Shown here: piece by piece, positions 44,876-53,696 of the stretch
Layout: every line of letters starts with the position of its first letter
Position numbering within the stretch: position 1 is the stretch's first letter
Source: an uncultured Rhodospirillales bacterium
GTDB taxonomy: Bacteria; Pseudomonadota; Alphaproteobacteria; Acetobacterales; Acetobacteraceae
Assembly (NCBI GenBank): GCA_903893975.1
Contig: CAITOL010000041.1
Span: 23,861 to 87,860 of the forward strand
Length of the DNA stretch: 64,000 bases
Direction of reading: 5' to 3'
The notes under the pieces: model-generated
Database searches by the model: none
What the model was told of the DNA's origin: nothing
The model's input: only the letters and a program-made list of their open reading frames with translations
Program-made: the position numbers and the translations under genes

Positions 44876-45294
44876 CGCAACCGCCAAAACCGCGTTGCCG
44901 GGGCGCCGCGAGGCCCCGGCAGCGCCTATCGCGACGCCCGATGCCGCAGCCTTTGCGGCGCCGGGCGCAGCACCTGGGCCAGAAACGCCGGCCAAGCCGG
45001 CCCCCGATCCGCATCCGGGCCACGATCACCTAAACACTCCGCCACCAGCACCGCCGGTTCAACATCGGGAAACATCAGCGCCACCGGGAACGGGGGCGCA
45101 ATATCCTGTGGGGTCGTCGACACGTTCGCCATTTCACTCTCTCCTCGGCTATTTTACCCGGGTGGGAACCGGCAAACCTTGCCCCCGCAGGGTAAACTTT
45201 GCGTAAACGAACCTAACGCCTCGTTGCCGCGGGGTGACGAATTAGACAGAACGCGGACATGGCGCTGGCTGGATTTGCCTGATATCCTTTGCAG
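44876..45294. other. Intergenic region between the M20 peptidase and TPR lipoprotein genes
   Basis: About 420 bp. It holds one possible small minus-strand gene at 44926-45132 and, at 45133-45294, a divergent promoter region. That region contains two copies of a G-TAAAC word (GGTAAAC and GCGTAAAC around 45190-45204). I see no RNA gene and no strong terminator here. Confidence 0.5.
44926..45132 (-). CDS. Possible small protein of unknown function
   Basis: A 68-residue open frame whose ATG is 7 bp after GAGGAGAG, an excellent ribosome site. Codon choice is GC-rich at third positions. The product is proline-rich, with a short central segment VALMFPDVEPAVLVAECLGD and a basic C-terminal tail; no signal peptide or membrane helix is seen. 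I do not recognise it. It lies alone in the 420-bp gap between the M20 peptidase and TPR lipoprotein genes, divergent from the latter. Its reality rests on the ribosome site and codon use only. Confidence 0.5.
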   Translation of the reverse strand: MANVSTTPQDIAPPFPVALMFPDVEPAVLVAECLGDRGPDADRGPAWPAFLAQVLRPAPQRLRHRASR

Positions 45295-47001
45295 ATGCAG
45301 CAAACGCGCCCACCCCGCCCCCGATTCTTCCAACGTACCGTGCTTCTGGTACTCACTCTGCTGTCAGCCTGCGCGGCGGCGGAAACCGCCCCACCGCGCA
45401 CCGCCGCGATCCCGGCACCGGAAATTCCGCAAAGCGGCACCGGCGCCCTGCTCGTCGCCCGCTTCGCCCTCAGCCAGCAGGATATGGACACGGCCGCCAC
45501 CGCCTATATCAAAGCCCTGGCGGCGGACCCGGATAATGTCGAGCTACGCCAGCAAGCCTTCCTGACCAACCTGCTCGCCAACACGCCGGAGGCCGCCGGC
45601 CTCGCCCGCTCCTTGCCGCAGAATCAGGCCGCCTTGTTGGTCCAAGCCAACGACGCCGCCCGCACCGGCAACTGGATGCAGGCCGAAGCCCGCTTCGCCG
45701 CCCTGCAACACCAGGGCCTGTTCGACCTGCTGCGCCCCATGCTGATCGCCTGGGCCGAAGCCGGCGCCGGCCGGCCGGAAGCCGCCCAGGCCATTCTCCG
45801 CCCGCTCGCCGATGCACCCAACGGCCCGCGCGCCCTCTACGCCCTGCACGCGGCCCTGATCGCCGATTTCGCCGGTCAAAAGGTCGACACCAACCGGCTG
45901 CTGCGCATCACCCAGAACGAACTCGGCGGCAGTAATCTTGAGGTGATCCGCCTGCTCGCCGGCCTGCTCGCCCATGACGGCCGTCGCCCGGAAGCCGAAC
46001 GCCTGATCCGCTCCCTGCTCGATGCCGGCGGCGATCTGCCGCTCGCGGTGCCAGATCTGCTCGCCGGGCTGGACGACCGTCCGGTCAAACGCGCCACCGA
46101 TGGTCTGGCTGAGGTTTATTTCGCCGGCGCCGCCGCCTTGCGCGGCCAGGAAGCCAACGACTTCTCCAACCTCATCATGCACCTCGCGCTGGACATGAAC
46201 CCGGACCTCACCACCGCCCGCCTGCTGGCGGCGGAACTGGCGGCTTTGGCCAAACGTCCGGAAAACGGCCTCAAACTGCTCAAGCCGGTCCAGCCGACCG
46301 ACCGCATGATCGCCCTCGTCCGTTTCCGCCGCGCCTTGCTGCTCGATGCCAGCGGTAACACCGCCGCCGCCATCACCGCCATGCAGGACGTCGCCCGCCT
46401 GTACCCCGACAGGCCAGAACCGCTCGCCCGCCTCGGCAGCCTGCTGCGCAGCCAGCACAAATATCCAGAAGCCGTCGCCGCCTACGACCGCGCCGTCGCC
46501 CTCATCCCGCACCCAGACCGCAAGGACTGGCCGATCTTCTACGAACGCGGCACCACCCTGGAACGCGCGCATGACTGGCCGCGCGCCGAGCAAGACCTGC
46601 TGCACGCGCTCGACCTCGCGCCAGATCAGCCCTTCGTGCTCAACTATCTCGGCTATTCCTGGGCCGAAATGGGCCGCAACCTGCCGCGCGCCCGGCAGAT
46701 GATCGAGCGTGCCGCCGCCTTGCGCCCCAATGACGGCGCTATTCTCGACAGCCTCGGCTGGATTCAGCTGCGCCAGGGCGACATCTCCGGCGCCGTCAAG
46801 CAACTCGAACACGCCGCCGAGCTTGAAGCTGCCGATCCCACCATCAACGGCCATCTCGGCGATGCCTACTGGGCCGCCGGCCGCAAGTTGGAAGCGCAGT
46901 TCCAATGGCGCCGCGCCCTCACCCTGAACCCGGAAAGTGAGGACGTCGCCAAGCTGGAACAGAAACTGCGCAACGGCCCGCCGCCTACCACCACGCCCTG
47001 A
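45295..47001 (+). CDS. TPR-repeat lipoprotein
   Basis: A protein of 568 residues with a lipoprotein signal peptide (RTVLLVLTLLSAC, lipobox L-S-A-C at about 29) followed by many tetratricopeptide-like helix pairs. Clear units are near the C-terminus: LGSLLRSQHKYPEAVAAYDRAVAL, ERGTTLERAHDWPRAEQDLLHALDLAPDQPFVLNYLGYSW and SLGWIQLRQGDISGAVKQLEHAAELE. It is probably anchored to the outer membrane from the periplasm as an assembly or scaffolding factor. The ATG at 45295 is preferred over a TTG two codons earlier. ispE follows 7 bp later, so they are probably co-transcribed, an arrangement I recall from related bacteria. Confidence 0.9.
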   Translation: MQQTRPPRPRFFQRTVLLVLTLLSACAAAETAPPRTAAIPAPEIPQSGTGALLVARFALSQQDMDTAATAYIKALAADPDNVELRQQAFLTNLLANTPEAAGLARSLPQNQAALLVQANDAARTGNWMQAEARFAALQHQGLFDLLRPMLIAWAEAGAGRPEAAQAILRPLADAPNGPRALYALHAALIADFAGQKVDTNRLLRITQNELGGSNLEVIRLLAGLLAHDGRRPEAERLIRSLLDAGGDLPLAVPDLLAGLDDRPVKRATDGLAEVYFAGAAALRGQEANDFSNLIMHLALDMNPDLTTARLLAAELAALAKRPENGLKLLKPVQPTDRMIALVRFRRALLLDASGNTAAAITAMQDVARLYPDRPEPLARLGSLLRSQHKYPEAVAAYDRAVALIPHPDRKDWPIFYERGTTLERAHDWPRAEQDLLHALDLAPDQPFVLNYLGYSWAEMGRNLPRARQMIERAAALRPNDGAILDSLGWIQLRQGDISGAVKQLEHAAELEAADPTINGHLGDAYWAAGRKLEAQFQWRRALTLNPESEDVAKLEQKLRNGPPPTTTP

Positions 47002-47008
47002 TCCGGCC

Positions 47009-47854
47009 ATGCGAGACTTCGCGCCCGCCAAGGTCAATCTCTACCTGCACGTCACCGGCCGCCGGACCGATGGCTATCACCTGCTCGACAGCCTCGCCGT
47101 CTTCCCCCCGGTGGGCGACCATCTCACCGCCGCCCCCGCCAGCGGGCTGTCGCTTCACGTCACCGGCCCGTTCGGCGCCGGGCTGCAAGCCGAGCCGGAT
47201 AACCTCGTGCTGCGCGCCGCCCGCGCTTTGGCCGCCGCCGCCGGCATCGCGCCCAATGCGGCCCTCACGCTCGACAAGCATTTGCCCATCGCCTCCGGCA
47301 TCGGCGGCGGCTCGGCCGATGCTGCCGCCGCATTGCGCCTGCTCGCCCGCCTCTGGCACATCCCGCCCGGTCAGGTGGACCTTGCCGCCATTGCCGCCAG
47401 CCTCGGCGCCGATATTCCGGTCTGCCTCGCCCACTGCCCCACCCGCATGGGCGGCATCGGCGAAATCCTCACCCCGGCCCCCGCCCTGCCCAGCGCCGGC
47501 ATGCTGCTGGTCAATCCCCGCGTCGCCGTCGCCACCCCGGCGGTGTTTCGCGCCCGAACCGGCGGCTTCACCCCGCCCGCCACCCTGCCCGCGTCCTGGG
47601 ACAATGCCGCCGCCCTGGCCGCCCACCTCGCAACCCTCAGCAACGACCTGCAAGCCCCCGCCGAACAGCTCTGCCCGATCATCACGACCGTGCTGGCCGC
47701 CCTCGCCGCCCTGCCCGGCGCCCGCCTTGCGCGCATGAGCGGCAGCGGCGCCACCTGCTTCGCCCTGTTCGACAGCACCGCCGCCGCCGAAACCGCCGCC
47801 ACCCGCCTCGCCCCTACCCCCTGGTGGGTCTGGGCCGGCGCTTTGAACAGCTGA
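47009..47854 (+). CDS. ispE: 4-(cytidine 5'-diphospho)-2-C-methyl-D-erythritol kinase
   Basis: A 281-residue GHMP kinase of the non-mevalonate isoprenoid pathway, phosphorylating CDP-methylerythritol. FAPAKVNLYLHVTGRRTDGYHLLDSL (about 4-29) is the substrate-binding N-terminus; LPIASGIGGGSADAAAALRLL (about 91-111) is the glycine-rich ATP loop; ARLARMSGSGATCFALF near the C-terminus is the third GHMP motif. The ATG at 47009 gives the correct N-terminus. It lies between the TPR lipoprotein and the tRNA-Gln gene. Confidence 0.96.
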   Translation: MRDFAPAKVNLYLHVTGRRTDGYHLLDSLAVFPPVGDHLTAAPASGLSLHVTGPFGAGLQAEPDNLVLRAARALAAAAGIAPNAALTLDKHLPIASGIGGGSADAAAALRLLARLWHIPPGQVDLAAIAASLGADIPVCLAHCPTRMGGIGEILTPAPALPSAGMLLVNPRVAVATPAVFRARTGGFTPPATLPASWDNAAALAAHLATLSNDLQAPAEQLCPIITTVLAALAALPGARLARMSGSGATCFALFDSTAAAETAATRLAPTPWWVWAGALNS

Positions 47855-47916
47855 CCCGACAATACCCCCCTTGCAGTGAAGCCCGCGCCCGCTTATCAGG
47901 CTCCCACGGCGCGTGT

Positions 47917-47991
47917 TGGGGCGTAGCCAAGCGGTAAGGCAGCGGATTTTGATTCCGCCATTCGGAGGTTCGATCCCTCCCGCCCCAGCCA
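47917..47991 (+). tRNA. tRNA-Gln (anticodon TTG)
   Basis: A 75-nt cloverleaf with encoded CCA. The acceptor stem TGGGGCG pairs with CGCCCCA; the anticodon stem GCGGA/TCCGC encloses the loop TTTTGAT with TTG in the anticodon position; GGAGG-TTCGATC-CCTCC is the T-arm; the discriminator base is G. It lies 62 bp after ispE on the same strand and ends 16 bp before the stop of the convergent 48008 gene. Confidence 0.97.
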
Positions 47992-48007
47992 CCGGAATTT
48001 TCCCGGT

Positions 48008-48544
48008 TTACCTGAGAATATATTTCGATATCGGAACAGTTTCGGCGCGAACCGGCGCCGCGCGCACCACGGCGCCACGCACGCGAGCCGCCCGCGCCGG
48101 CTGCACCGGCACCGGCACCGGCACCAACAACCCCAACATCCGGCACAAGGGCCGCACAATCCGCCCGGCCTGCGGCACCTCCGCCAGAAACGCCAACATC
48201 TCGGCATCCCCCAGCAAATGCTGCATTTGCGAGCCAAACTGCGCCGCTTCCTGCATCTGCGCCACCAACCAGGCCTGCCCCGTCGGCATCTGCACCCGCA
48301 CCGCCCGACCTGCCGGCTGATCCCCCGCCGGCTGCGCCATTGGGCGCGACTCGGCCGCCACGCGCGCCCGCGCCTTGGGCAAGCGCCCATCGCGCCACAG
48401 CTGCACCAGGCGCTCAAACCGCTGCGCCATGCGCGACAGCCGCTGCCAAACCAGCACCAGCAGCGTCTCCAACGCCCGCGTGCGCGACGCCCGCGCCGCA
48501 ACCGCGGCGCGCAGGTCCGCCAGAATGGTGGAAAAGCGCTGCAT
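48008..48544 (-). CDS. Conserved-looking hypothetical protein, alanine/arginine-rich
   Basis: A 178-residue basic protein. The ATG at 48544 starts MQRFSTILADLRAAVAARASR; the frame is open upstream but becomes atypical. The N-terminal half is helical, with WQRLSRMAQRFERLVQLW; the middle has QMQEAAQFGSQMQHLLGDAEMLAFLAEVPQAGRIVRPLCRMLG (about 94-136); then comes a VPVPVPV tract coded by a CACCGG-type tandem repeat, and a basic tail. No signal peptide or membrane helix is evident and I do not recognise the family. It lies about 65 bp after the acyl-CoA dehydrogenase gene and may be transcribed with that operon. Confidence 0.7.
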   Translation of the reverse strand: MQRFSTILADLRAAVAARASRTRALETLLVLVWQRLSRMAQRFERLVQLWRDGRLPKARARVAAESRPMAQPAGDQPAGRAVRVQMPTGQAWLVAQMQEAAQFGSQMQHLLGDAEMLAFLAEVPQAGRIVRPLCRMLGLLVPVPVPVQPARAARVRGAVVRAAPVRAETVPISKYILR

Positions 48545-48609
48545 GTTATTATTTATGACGTTTTCAGCGGCCGCGTCAAGCGTCGTGCGGCACGCGTTGC
48601 CGCCGCCGG

Positions 48610-49746
48610 CTAATCCAACAGCAACTGCGCCAGCTTCTGCCGGTGATGCGCCGCATCGCCGTGGCTGTATTGCAGCCACAACGCCCGCCGCAGATAAAGC
48701 TGCGCATCGCACTCCCAGGTAAAGCCAAACCCGCCATGGAACTGCACCGCCCGGTCGCCGGCATAGGCAAACACCTCCGTCGCCTCCGCCTTGGCCATGC
48801 GCAGCGCAATCTCAGGGTTTTCATTGCCCGCACACATCGTCGCGGCGTGATAGAGATGCGACCGGCTGCGCTCCAACCCCACCAGAATATCGGCGCAGGC
48901 ATGCTTCAACGCCTGATAGCTGCCGATTTTGCGGCCAAACGTGCTGCGCGTGTTCAGGTAGTCCACCGTCACATCCAGCACCCCGGCAATGCCGCCCACC
49001 GCCTCCGCCGTCGCCAGCAGCAGCGCCGCATCGCGCACCGCCCGCAACGCTGCCAACGCGGCCGCCCCGGTCAGCATCTGCCCGGCGCCCACCGCAATGC
49101 CGTCCAACTCCAGCCGCGCACTGCGCCGGGTCTCGTCGATAATGGTCTCCGGCCGCAAATGCCCGGCCGGCAGATCGGCCGCCGCCAAAATCGCCAGTGC
49201 CGGCTGCCCGTCCAACCGCACGGACAGGATGAACACCTCCGCCACCGCCGCATCCACCACCAGCGTCTTGGCCCCGGCCAGCCGGTAACCGTCGCCCGCA
49301 CGGCTGGCCGTCGCCGTCATCGCCGTCAGGTCCCAATCGCCCTCGGCTTCAAAGACCGCCACGCTCGCAATCGCCCCCTGGGCGATGCGCGGCAGCACCG
49401 CCGCCTGCTGCGCCGGCGTCGCCCCGGCCAGCAGCGCCTGCACGGCAATCTGCGTGCCCACGTACGGCGTCGCCAGCAAATGCCGCCCCATCGGCTCGGC
49501 AATCGTCGCCACCTCCGCCAGGCTCAGCCCGCTGCCGCCGTGCTGCTCGGGAATGGCAATGCCAGACCAGCCCAGCGCCACCATCTCCTCCCACACCGCC
49601 CGGTCAAAGCCGGTCTCGCTGCCCAGCAGATTGCGCACGGCGCGTATGGCGGATTTCTCGCGGCAGAACGCCACCGCCGTCTCCAGCAGCATCGCCTGTT
49701 CGTCGGTAAAGTCGATCCGTTGTGAAAGCGCGGCCATAACGCTCAA
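48610..49746 (-). CDS. Acyl-CoA dehydrogenase family protein (short partner subunit)
   Basis: A 378-residue flavoprotein of the acyl-CoA dehydrogenase fold. LGWSGIAIPEQHGGSGLSLAEVATIAEPMG lies in the N-terminal helical domain, and FHGGFGFTWECDAQLYLRRALWLQYSHGDAAHHRQ in the C-terminal one. The middle beta-domain is divergent and lacks some FAD/substrate signatures. Its start overlaps the stop of the neighbouring acyl-CoA dehydrogenase gene (ATGA). Such adjacent unequal pairs (FadE28/29, PimC/PimD types) often form heteromeric dehydrogenases, which is the inference here. It is the last enzyme gene of the acyl-CoA operon. Confidence 0.9.
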   Translation of the reverse strand: MSVMAALSQRIDFTDEQAMLLETAVAFCREKSAIRAVRNLLGSETGFDRAVWEEMVALGWSGIAIPEQHGGSGLSLAEVATIAEPMGRHLLATPYVGTQIAVQALLAGATPAQQAAVLPRIAQGAIASVAVFEAEGDWDLTAMTATASRAGDGYRLAGAKTLVVDAAVAEVFILSVRLDGQPALAILAAADLPAGHLRPETIIDETRRSARLELDGIAVGAGQMLTGAAALAALRAVRDAALLLATAEAVGGIAGVLDVTVDYLNTRSTFGRKIGSYQALKHACADILVGLERSRSHLYHAATMCAGNENPEIALRMAKAEATEVFAYAGDRAVQFHGGFGFTWECDAQLYLRRALWLQYSHGDAAHHRQKLAQLLLD

Positions 49747-50933
49747 TCCTTCGGCAGGCCGAGCACGCGCTCGGCAACAATATTGGCCTGAATCTGGCTG
49801 GTGCCGCCGCCAATGGTGCTAGAAAACGCATTGAAATACGCCCGCTGCCACTTGCCGCCTTCAAAGGCGTTGGCATCCCCCACCCAGCGCGGCGCATTCG
49901 CCCCCTGCAAGCCGATGGCGAACTGCATCATCCGTCGCCGATGCTCGCTGGTGCGCAATTTCTGCGACAGCGGAATGGCGTGCGGCCGCTCGCTGCACAG
50001 TGCCGGAATGCCGCCGCGCACCGCGCAGAGCCGGTCGCCCTGATCCTCGATCAAAAACCGCACCAGCTGGTCGCGCATCAGCGGGTCTTCAATCGCCGGC
50101 CGGCCATCGCGCCGTGCGGTGCGCGCCAACTCCACCACATCGCCCACCCCCGGCGCCATCCGCGCCGTGCCGCCCGCCTGCCCGCCGCTCGCCCCCCGCT
50201 CAAAGGTCAGCGTCATCATGGCGATTTTCCAGCCCCCGCCCTCCTTGCCCATCAGGCAATCGGCGGGAATGCGCGCATCGCGGAAAAACGTCTGGGTAAA
50301 ACCATACTCCCCCGTCAGCTTGCGGATCGGCTGGGTTTCAATCCCCGGCGTCCGCATCGGCGTCAGAAAGAACGACAGCCCGCCATAGCGCGGCTCCTGC
50401 GGATTGGTGCGCGCCAGCAGGATCATATATTTCGCGTAGCTGCCCAGGCTGGTCCAGATCTTGGAGCCATTGAGCACATAATGCGCCCCATCCCGCGTGG
50501 CCCGCGTCTGGCTGGCCGCGAGGTCGGACCCTTGGTCGGGCTCGGAAAAGCCCTGGCACCAGATATCCTCGGCGTTCAGAATCCCTTTGATGTAGCGTTG
50601 CTTCTCCGCCTCGGTGCCAATCGCCAGGATCAGCGGCCCGGCCCAGTTCAGCCCGATCGTATTCGGCACGAACGGCACTTTCTGCCGCACCATCTCGGCA
50701 TTCACAATGTCCTGATACGCCTGCGCCTTGCCACCGCCGCCATAGGCCGCCGGCCAGGCCATGCCGAGAAACCCGGCCTCGTAAATCTTGCGCTGCCAGG
50801 CGCGCAGATATTCAAACTGCGCGTCCGTCCCCACTTCCATGAACGATTCCGGCAGCAGAAAATCCGGCTCCGGCGGACGATTATCCCGAAACCAGGCCGC
50901 CACCTCGGCGCGGAACGCCTCCATCTCGCTCAT
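49743..50933 (-). CDS. Acyl-CoA dehydrogenase family protein (long partner subunit)
   Basis: A 396-residue dehydrogenase. WCQGFSEPDQGSDLAASQTRATRDGAHYVLNGSKIWTSLG (about 125-164) holds the FAD/substrate motifs, and TIGGGTSQIQANIVAERVLGLPKD is the C-terminal signature. At the position where medium-chain enzymes carry the catalytic Glu just before GTSQIQ, this protein has Gly, so the base must lie elsewhere or in the partner subunit. It overlaps both neighbours by 4 bp. The acyl substrate is unknown. Confidence 0.93.
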   Translation of the reverse strand: MSEMEAFRAEVAAWFRDNRPPEPDFLLPESFMEVGTDAQFEYLRAWQRKIYEAGFLGMAWPAAYGGGGKAQAYQDIVNAEMVRQKVPFVPNTIGLNWAGPLILAIGTEAEKQRYIKGILNAEDIWCQGFSEPDQGSDLAASQTRATRDGAHYVLNGSKIWTSLGSYAKYMILLARTNPQEPRYGGLSFFLTPMRTPGIETQPIRKLTGEYGFTQTFFRDARIPADCLMGKEGGGWKIAMMTLTFERGASGGQAGGTARMAPGVGDVVELARTARRDGRPAIEDPLMRDQLVRFLIEDQGDRLCAVRGGIPALCSERPHAIPLSQKLRTSEHRRRMMQFAIGLQGANAPRWVGDANAFEGGKWQRAYFNAFSSTIGGGTSQIQANIVAERVLGLPKD

Positions 50934-51715
50934 GTCCCCGCTCCCTGCACCCAGTTCGGCTTGCGCTTCTCCCGAAACGCCGCCATGCCCTCCTGCCCCT
51001 CGGCGGAGGTAAACAGCCCGGCGCTCAAGGTCGCCATGCGGGCAAACGCTTCGTCGCGCGGCAGATCCGGCACTTCGCGCACCATCCGCTTCGCCGCCAT
51101 AATCGCCTGCGGCCCGCCCAGCGCGATCATCGCCACCTCGGCCGCCACCGCCGCGCGCAATTCGGCCTTCGGCACCGCCCGATGCGCCAGCCCCATCGCC
51201 ACCGCCTGCGTGCCAGTAAACCGCTCCCCGGTCAGCATCAGCCGCATCCCATGGTGCCGGCCCAGTTTCGGCAGGCAGGTCACCGCGATAATCGCCGGTA
51301 TCACCCCAATCCGCACCTCAGAGAACGAAAACGGCGCATCCTCGGCGGAAATCACAATGTCGCACGCGCCGACAATCCCGAGCCCACCGGCATAGGCCGC
51401 ACCGTTCACCGCCGCGATCACCGGCTTGGCGCTGTCCAGAATATGCTGCAACAGGTCCGGAAACGTCACCTCCTGCACGCTGGCCAACGGCGCCTGCCCA
51501 CGCGGCGCCTTCAGATCGGCTCCGGCACAAAACGCCGGATCAGCCCCGGTGATCACAATCGCGCGCACCGCCGGGTCCGCATTGGCCGCGGCCAGATGCG
51601 CATCCACCTCGCGCACCAACGCCCCCGACAGCGCATTGCGCGCCTCTGGCCGGTTCAGCGTAATCCAGGCCGCACCGTCGCCCACCTCGTAACGGGTCGC
51701 AGTCGTGTCAGACAT
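50930..51715 (-). CDS. Enoyl-CoA hydratase/isomerase family protein
   Basis: A 261-residue crotonase-fold protein. AWITLNRPEARNALSGALVREVDAHLAAANADPAVRAIVITGADPAFCAGADLKAPRG (about 14-71) includes the first oxyanion-hole loop; KPVIAAVNGAAYAGGLGIVGACDIVISAEDAPFSFSEVRIGVIPA (about 95-139) includes the second, with a Glu in the expected catalytic region. It would hydrate the unsaturated acyl-CoA made by the dehydrogenases or the carboxylase. It overlaps the carboxylase alpha gene by 8 bp and the dehydrogenase gene by 4 bp. Confidence 0.93.
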   Translation of the reverse strand: MSDTTATRYEVGDGAAWITLNRPEARNALSGALVREVDAHLAAANADPAVRAIVITGADPAFCAGADLKAPRGQAPLASVQEVTFPDLLQHILDSAKPVIAAVNGAAYAGGLGIVGACDIVISAEDAPFSFSEVRIGVIPAIIAVTCLPKLGRHHGMRLMLTGERFTGTQAVAMGLAHRAVPKAELRAAVAAEVAMIALGGPQAIMAAKRMVREVPDLPRDEAFARMATLSAGLFTSAEGQEGMAAFREKRKPNWVQGAGT

Positions 51716-53696
51716 GTTCCGGCTCCTGTGCTTCGAGGGTCACGAGCAACGCCCCGTTCGCCACCTGATCGCCCGCCGCCACCCGCAGCGCGGTCACCTT
51801 CCCGGCGCTGGGCGCGGTCATGCGGTGCTCCATCTTCATCGCCTCCAAAACCAGCAGCAAATCGCCGCGCGCCACCACCTGCCCGTCCACCACTGCCACC
51901 GACAGCACCCGTCCGGGCATTGGCGCGCGCAACCCACCGCCCAGATCCGCCTGCCGTGGCGGCGGAAAGCGCGGGATTTCTTGCACGCTCACATCGCCGG
52001 CCGCGCCATGCAGCAACACCTGGCCCGGCTGCGTCACCACCGCGAAGCTCTGCCGCACCCCGTCAATCGCCAGGTCAATCCGGCCCGCATCAGCGTGATG
52101 CACCACCACCGCCAGCGCCGCCGCATCCACCGTCACCGCAAACCCGCCGTCACGCGCGCCGCGATAGTTCAGCCAATGCGTCTGCCCATCCAGCCGGTAG
52201 CCCACCCGCTCCGGCGGCATGACGGAATTCCGAAACCCGCCGCGTATCCCGCCCAACACCTTGGCCGCGGCCCGACGCTGCGCCCGGCCATGCAACGCCG
52301 CGGCAATGCAGGCCGCCTGCCGCTCCGCCAGGCTCAACCCGCGCAACGCCGCCGGCGCGGCGGTGGCGATAAAATCGGTCGTCGTCTCCCCGCGCAGAAA
52401 TTCCGGGCTGCGCAGGCACGCCACCAGAAAATCCCGATTATGCGTCAGCCCCTGCACCTGGCTGCGCTCCAACGCCCGCGCCAGCAACGCCGCCGCCTCC
52501 CGCCGGGTCGGCGCATGGGCGATAACCTTGGCAATCATCGGATCGAAATGGTTACTAATCACGCTGCCCGCTTCAACCCCCGCATCCACCCGCACCCCGG
52601 GCGCCGCATAAGGCTGCCACACCGCCACCGTGCCGGGGGATGGCAGAAAATCCCGCGCCGGATCCTCCGCGCACAACCGCGCCTCAATCGCATGCCCGCT
52701 GATGGCCAGATCCGCCTGGGTGTAGCCCAGCGCCTCCCCCTCGGCGACGCGCAACTGCTCGCGCACCAGATCCAACCCGGTAATCGCCTCGGTCACCGGG
52801 TGTTCCACCTGCAAGCGCGTGTTCACCTCCAGAAAGAAGAACTCCCGCCCCGCCAGCAAAAACTCCGCCGTGCCGGTGGAATAGTAGGCAATCCGGCCGG
52901 CCACCGCCAACGACGCCGCCCCCATCTCCGCCCGCAGCGCAGCATCAACTGCGGAGGACGGCGCCTCCTCGATAATCTTCTGATGCCGCCGCTGGATGGA
53001 GCATTCACGCTCGAACACATGCACCAGATTGCCGTGCCGGTCGCCCAGCAACTGCACCTCCACATGCCGCGCGCCCACCAGATAGCGTTCCAGAAACACC
53101 GTGCCATCGCCAAACGCCGCCAGCGCCTCACGCCGGGCACTGTCAATCGCCGCCGCCAACCCGTCCGGCGCCGCCACTACCCGCATGCCGCGCCCACCAC
53201 CGCCGGCCGACGCCTTGATCAGCACCGGATAGCCGATCTGTGCCGCCGCCGCCTGCGCATCATCCCCCACCGCCAGCGCATGCGCCTGCAAGGTCGGCAC
53301 CCCCGCCGCCTGCGCCACCGCCTTGGCCGCTAGTTTGTCACCAATCCGGCGAATGGAGTCCGGCGACGGCCCGACCCAGATCAAGCCAGCATCCAGCACC
53401 GCCTGGGCGAAATCCGCATTTTCCGACAGAAACCCATAGCCAGGATGCACCGCATCCGCGCCCGCCCGTTTGGCCGCCGCAATCAGCTTGCCCGCATCCA
53501 GATACGTCGCCGCCGCGCTCTCGCCGCACAGCGCCACCGCCTGATCCGCCAGGCGCACAAACGGCGCATCCGCGTCGCCATCGGCATAAACCGCCACCGT
53601 CGCCATGCCCATCCGATGTGCGGTGCGGAAAATCCGGCAGGCAATCTCGCCACGATTGGCCACCAGCAACCGGCGGATCGGGGTTACATCCGCCAT
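51708..53696 (-). CDS. Acyl-CoA carboxylase alpha subunit (biotin carboxylase + biotin carrier)
   Basis: A 662-residue protein of the methylcrotonyl/geranyl/propionyl-CoA carboxylase alpha type. The biotin carboxylase part starts RLLVANRGEIACRIFRTA (about 9-26); KASAGGGGRGMRV is the ATP-grasp glycine loop and FLEVNTRLQVEHPVTEAITGLDLV its metal-binding block. The biotinyl lysine is Lys621 in LEAMKMEH near the C-terminus, after a BT-like linker domain. ATP-dependent carboxylation of biotin supplies the beta subunit encoded by the overlapping upstream gene. Confidence 0.95.
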   Translation of the reverse strand: MADVTPIRRLLVANRGEIACRIFRTAHRMGMATVAVYADGDADAPFVRLADQAVALCGESAAATYLDAGKLIAAAKRAGADAVHPGYGFLSENADFAQAVLDAGLIWVGPSPDSIRRIGDKLAAKAVAQAAGVPTLQAHALAVGDDAQAAAAQIGYPVLIKASAGGGGRGMRVVAAPDGLAAAIDSARREALAAFGDGTVFLERYLVGARHVEVQLLGDRHGNLVHVFERECSIQRRHQKIIEEAPSSAVDAALRAEMGAASLAVAGRIAYYSTGTAEFLLAGREFFFLEVNTRLQVEHPVTEAITGLDLVREQLRVAEGEALGYTQADLAISGHAIEARLCAEDPARDFLPSPGTVAVWQPYAAPGVRVDAGVEAGSVISNHFDPMIAKVIAHAPTRREAAALLARALERSQVQGLTHNRDFLVACLRSPEFLRGETTTDFIATAAPAALRGLSLAERQAACIAAALHGRAQRRAAAKVLGGIRGGFRNSVMPPERVGYRLDGQTHWLNYRGARDGGFAVTVDAAALAVVVHHADAGRIDLAIDGVRQSFAVVTQPGQVLLHGAAGDVSVQEIPRFPPPRQADLGGGLRAPMPGRVLSVAVVDGQVVARGDLLLVLEAMKMEHRMTAPSAGKVTALRVAAGDQVANGALLVTLEAQEPEHV

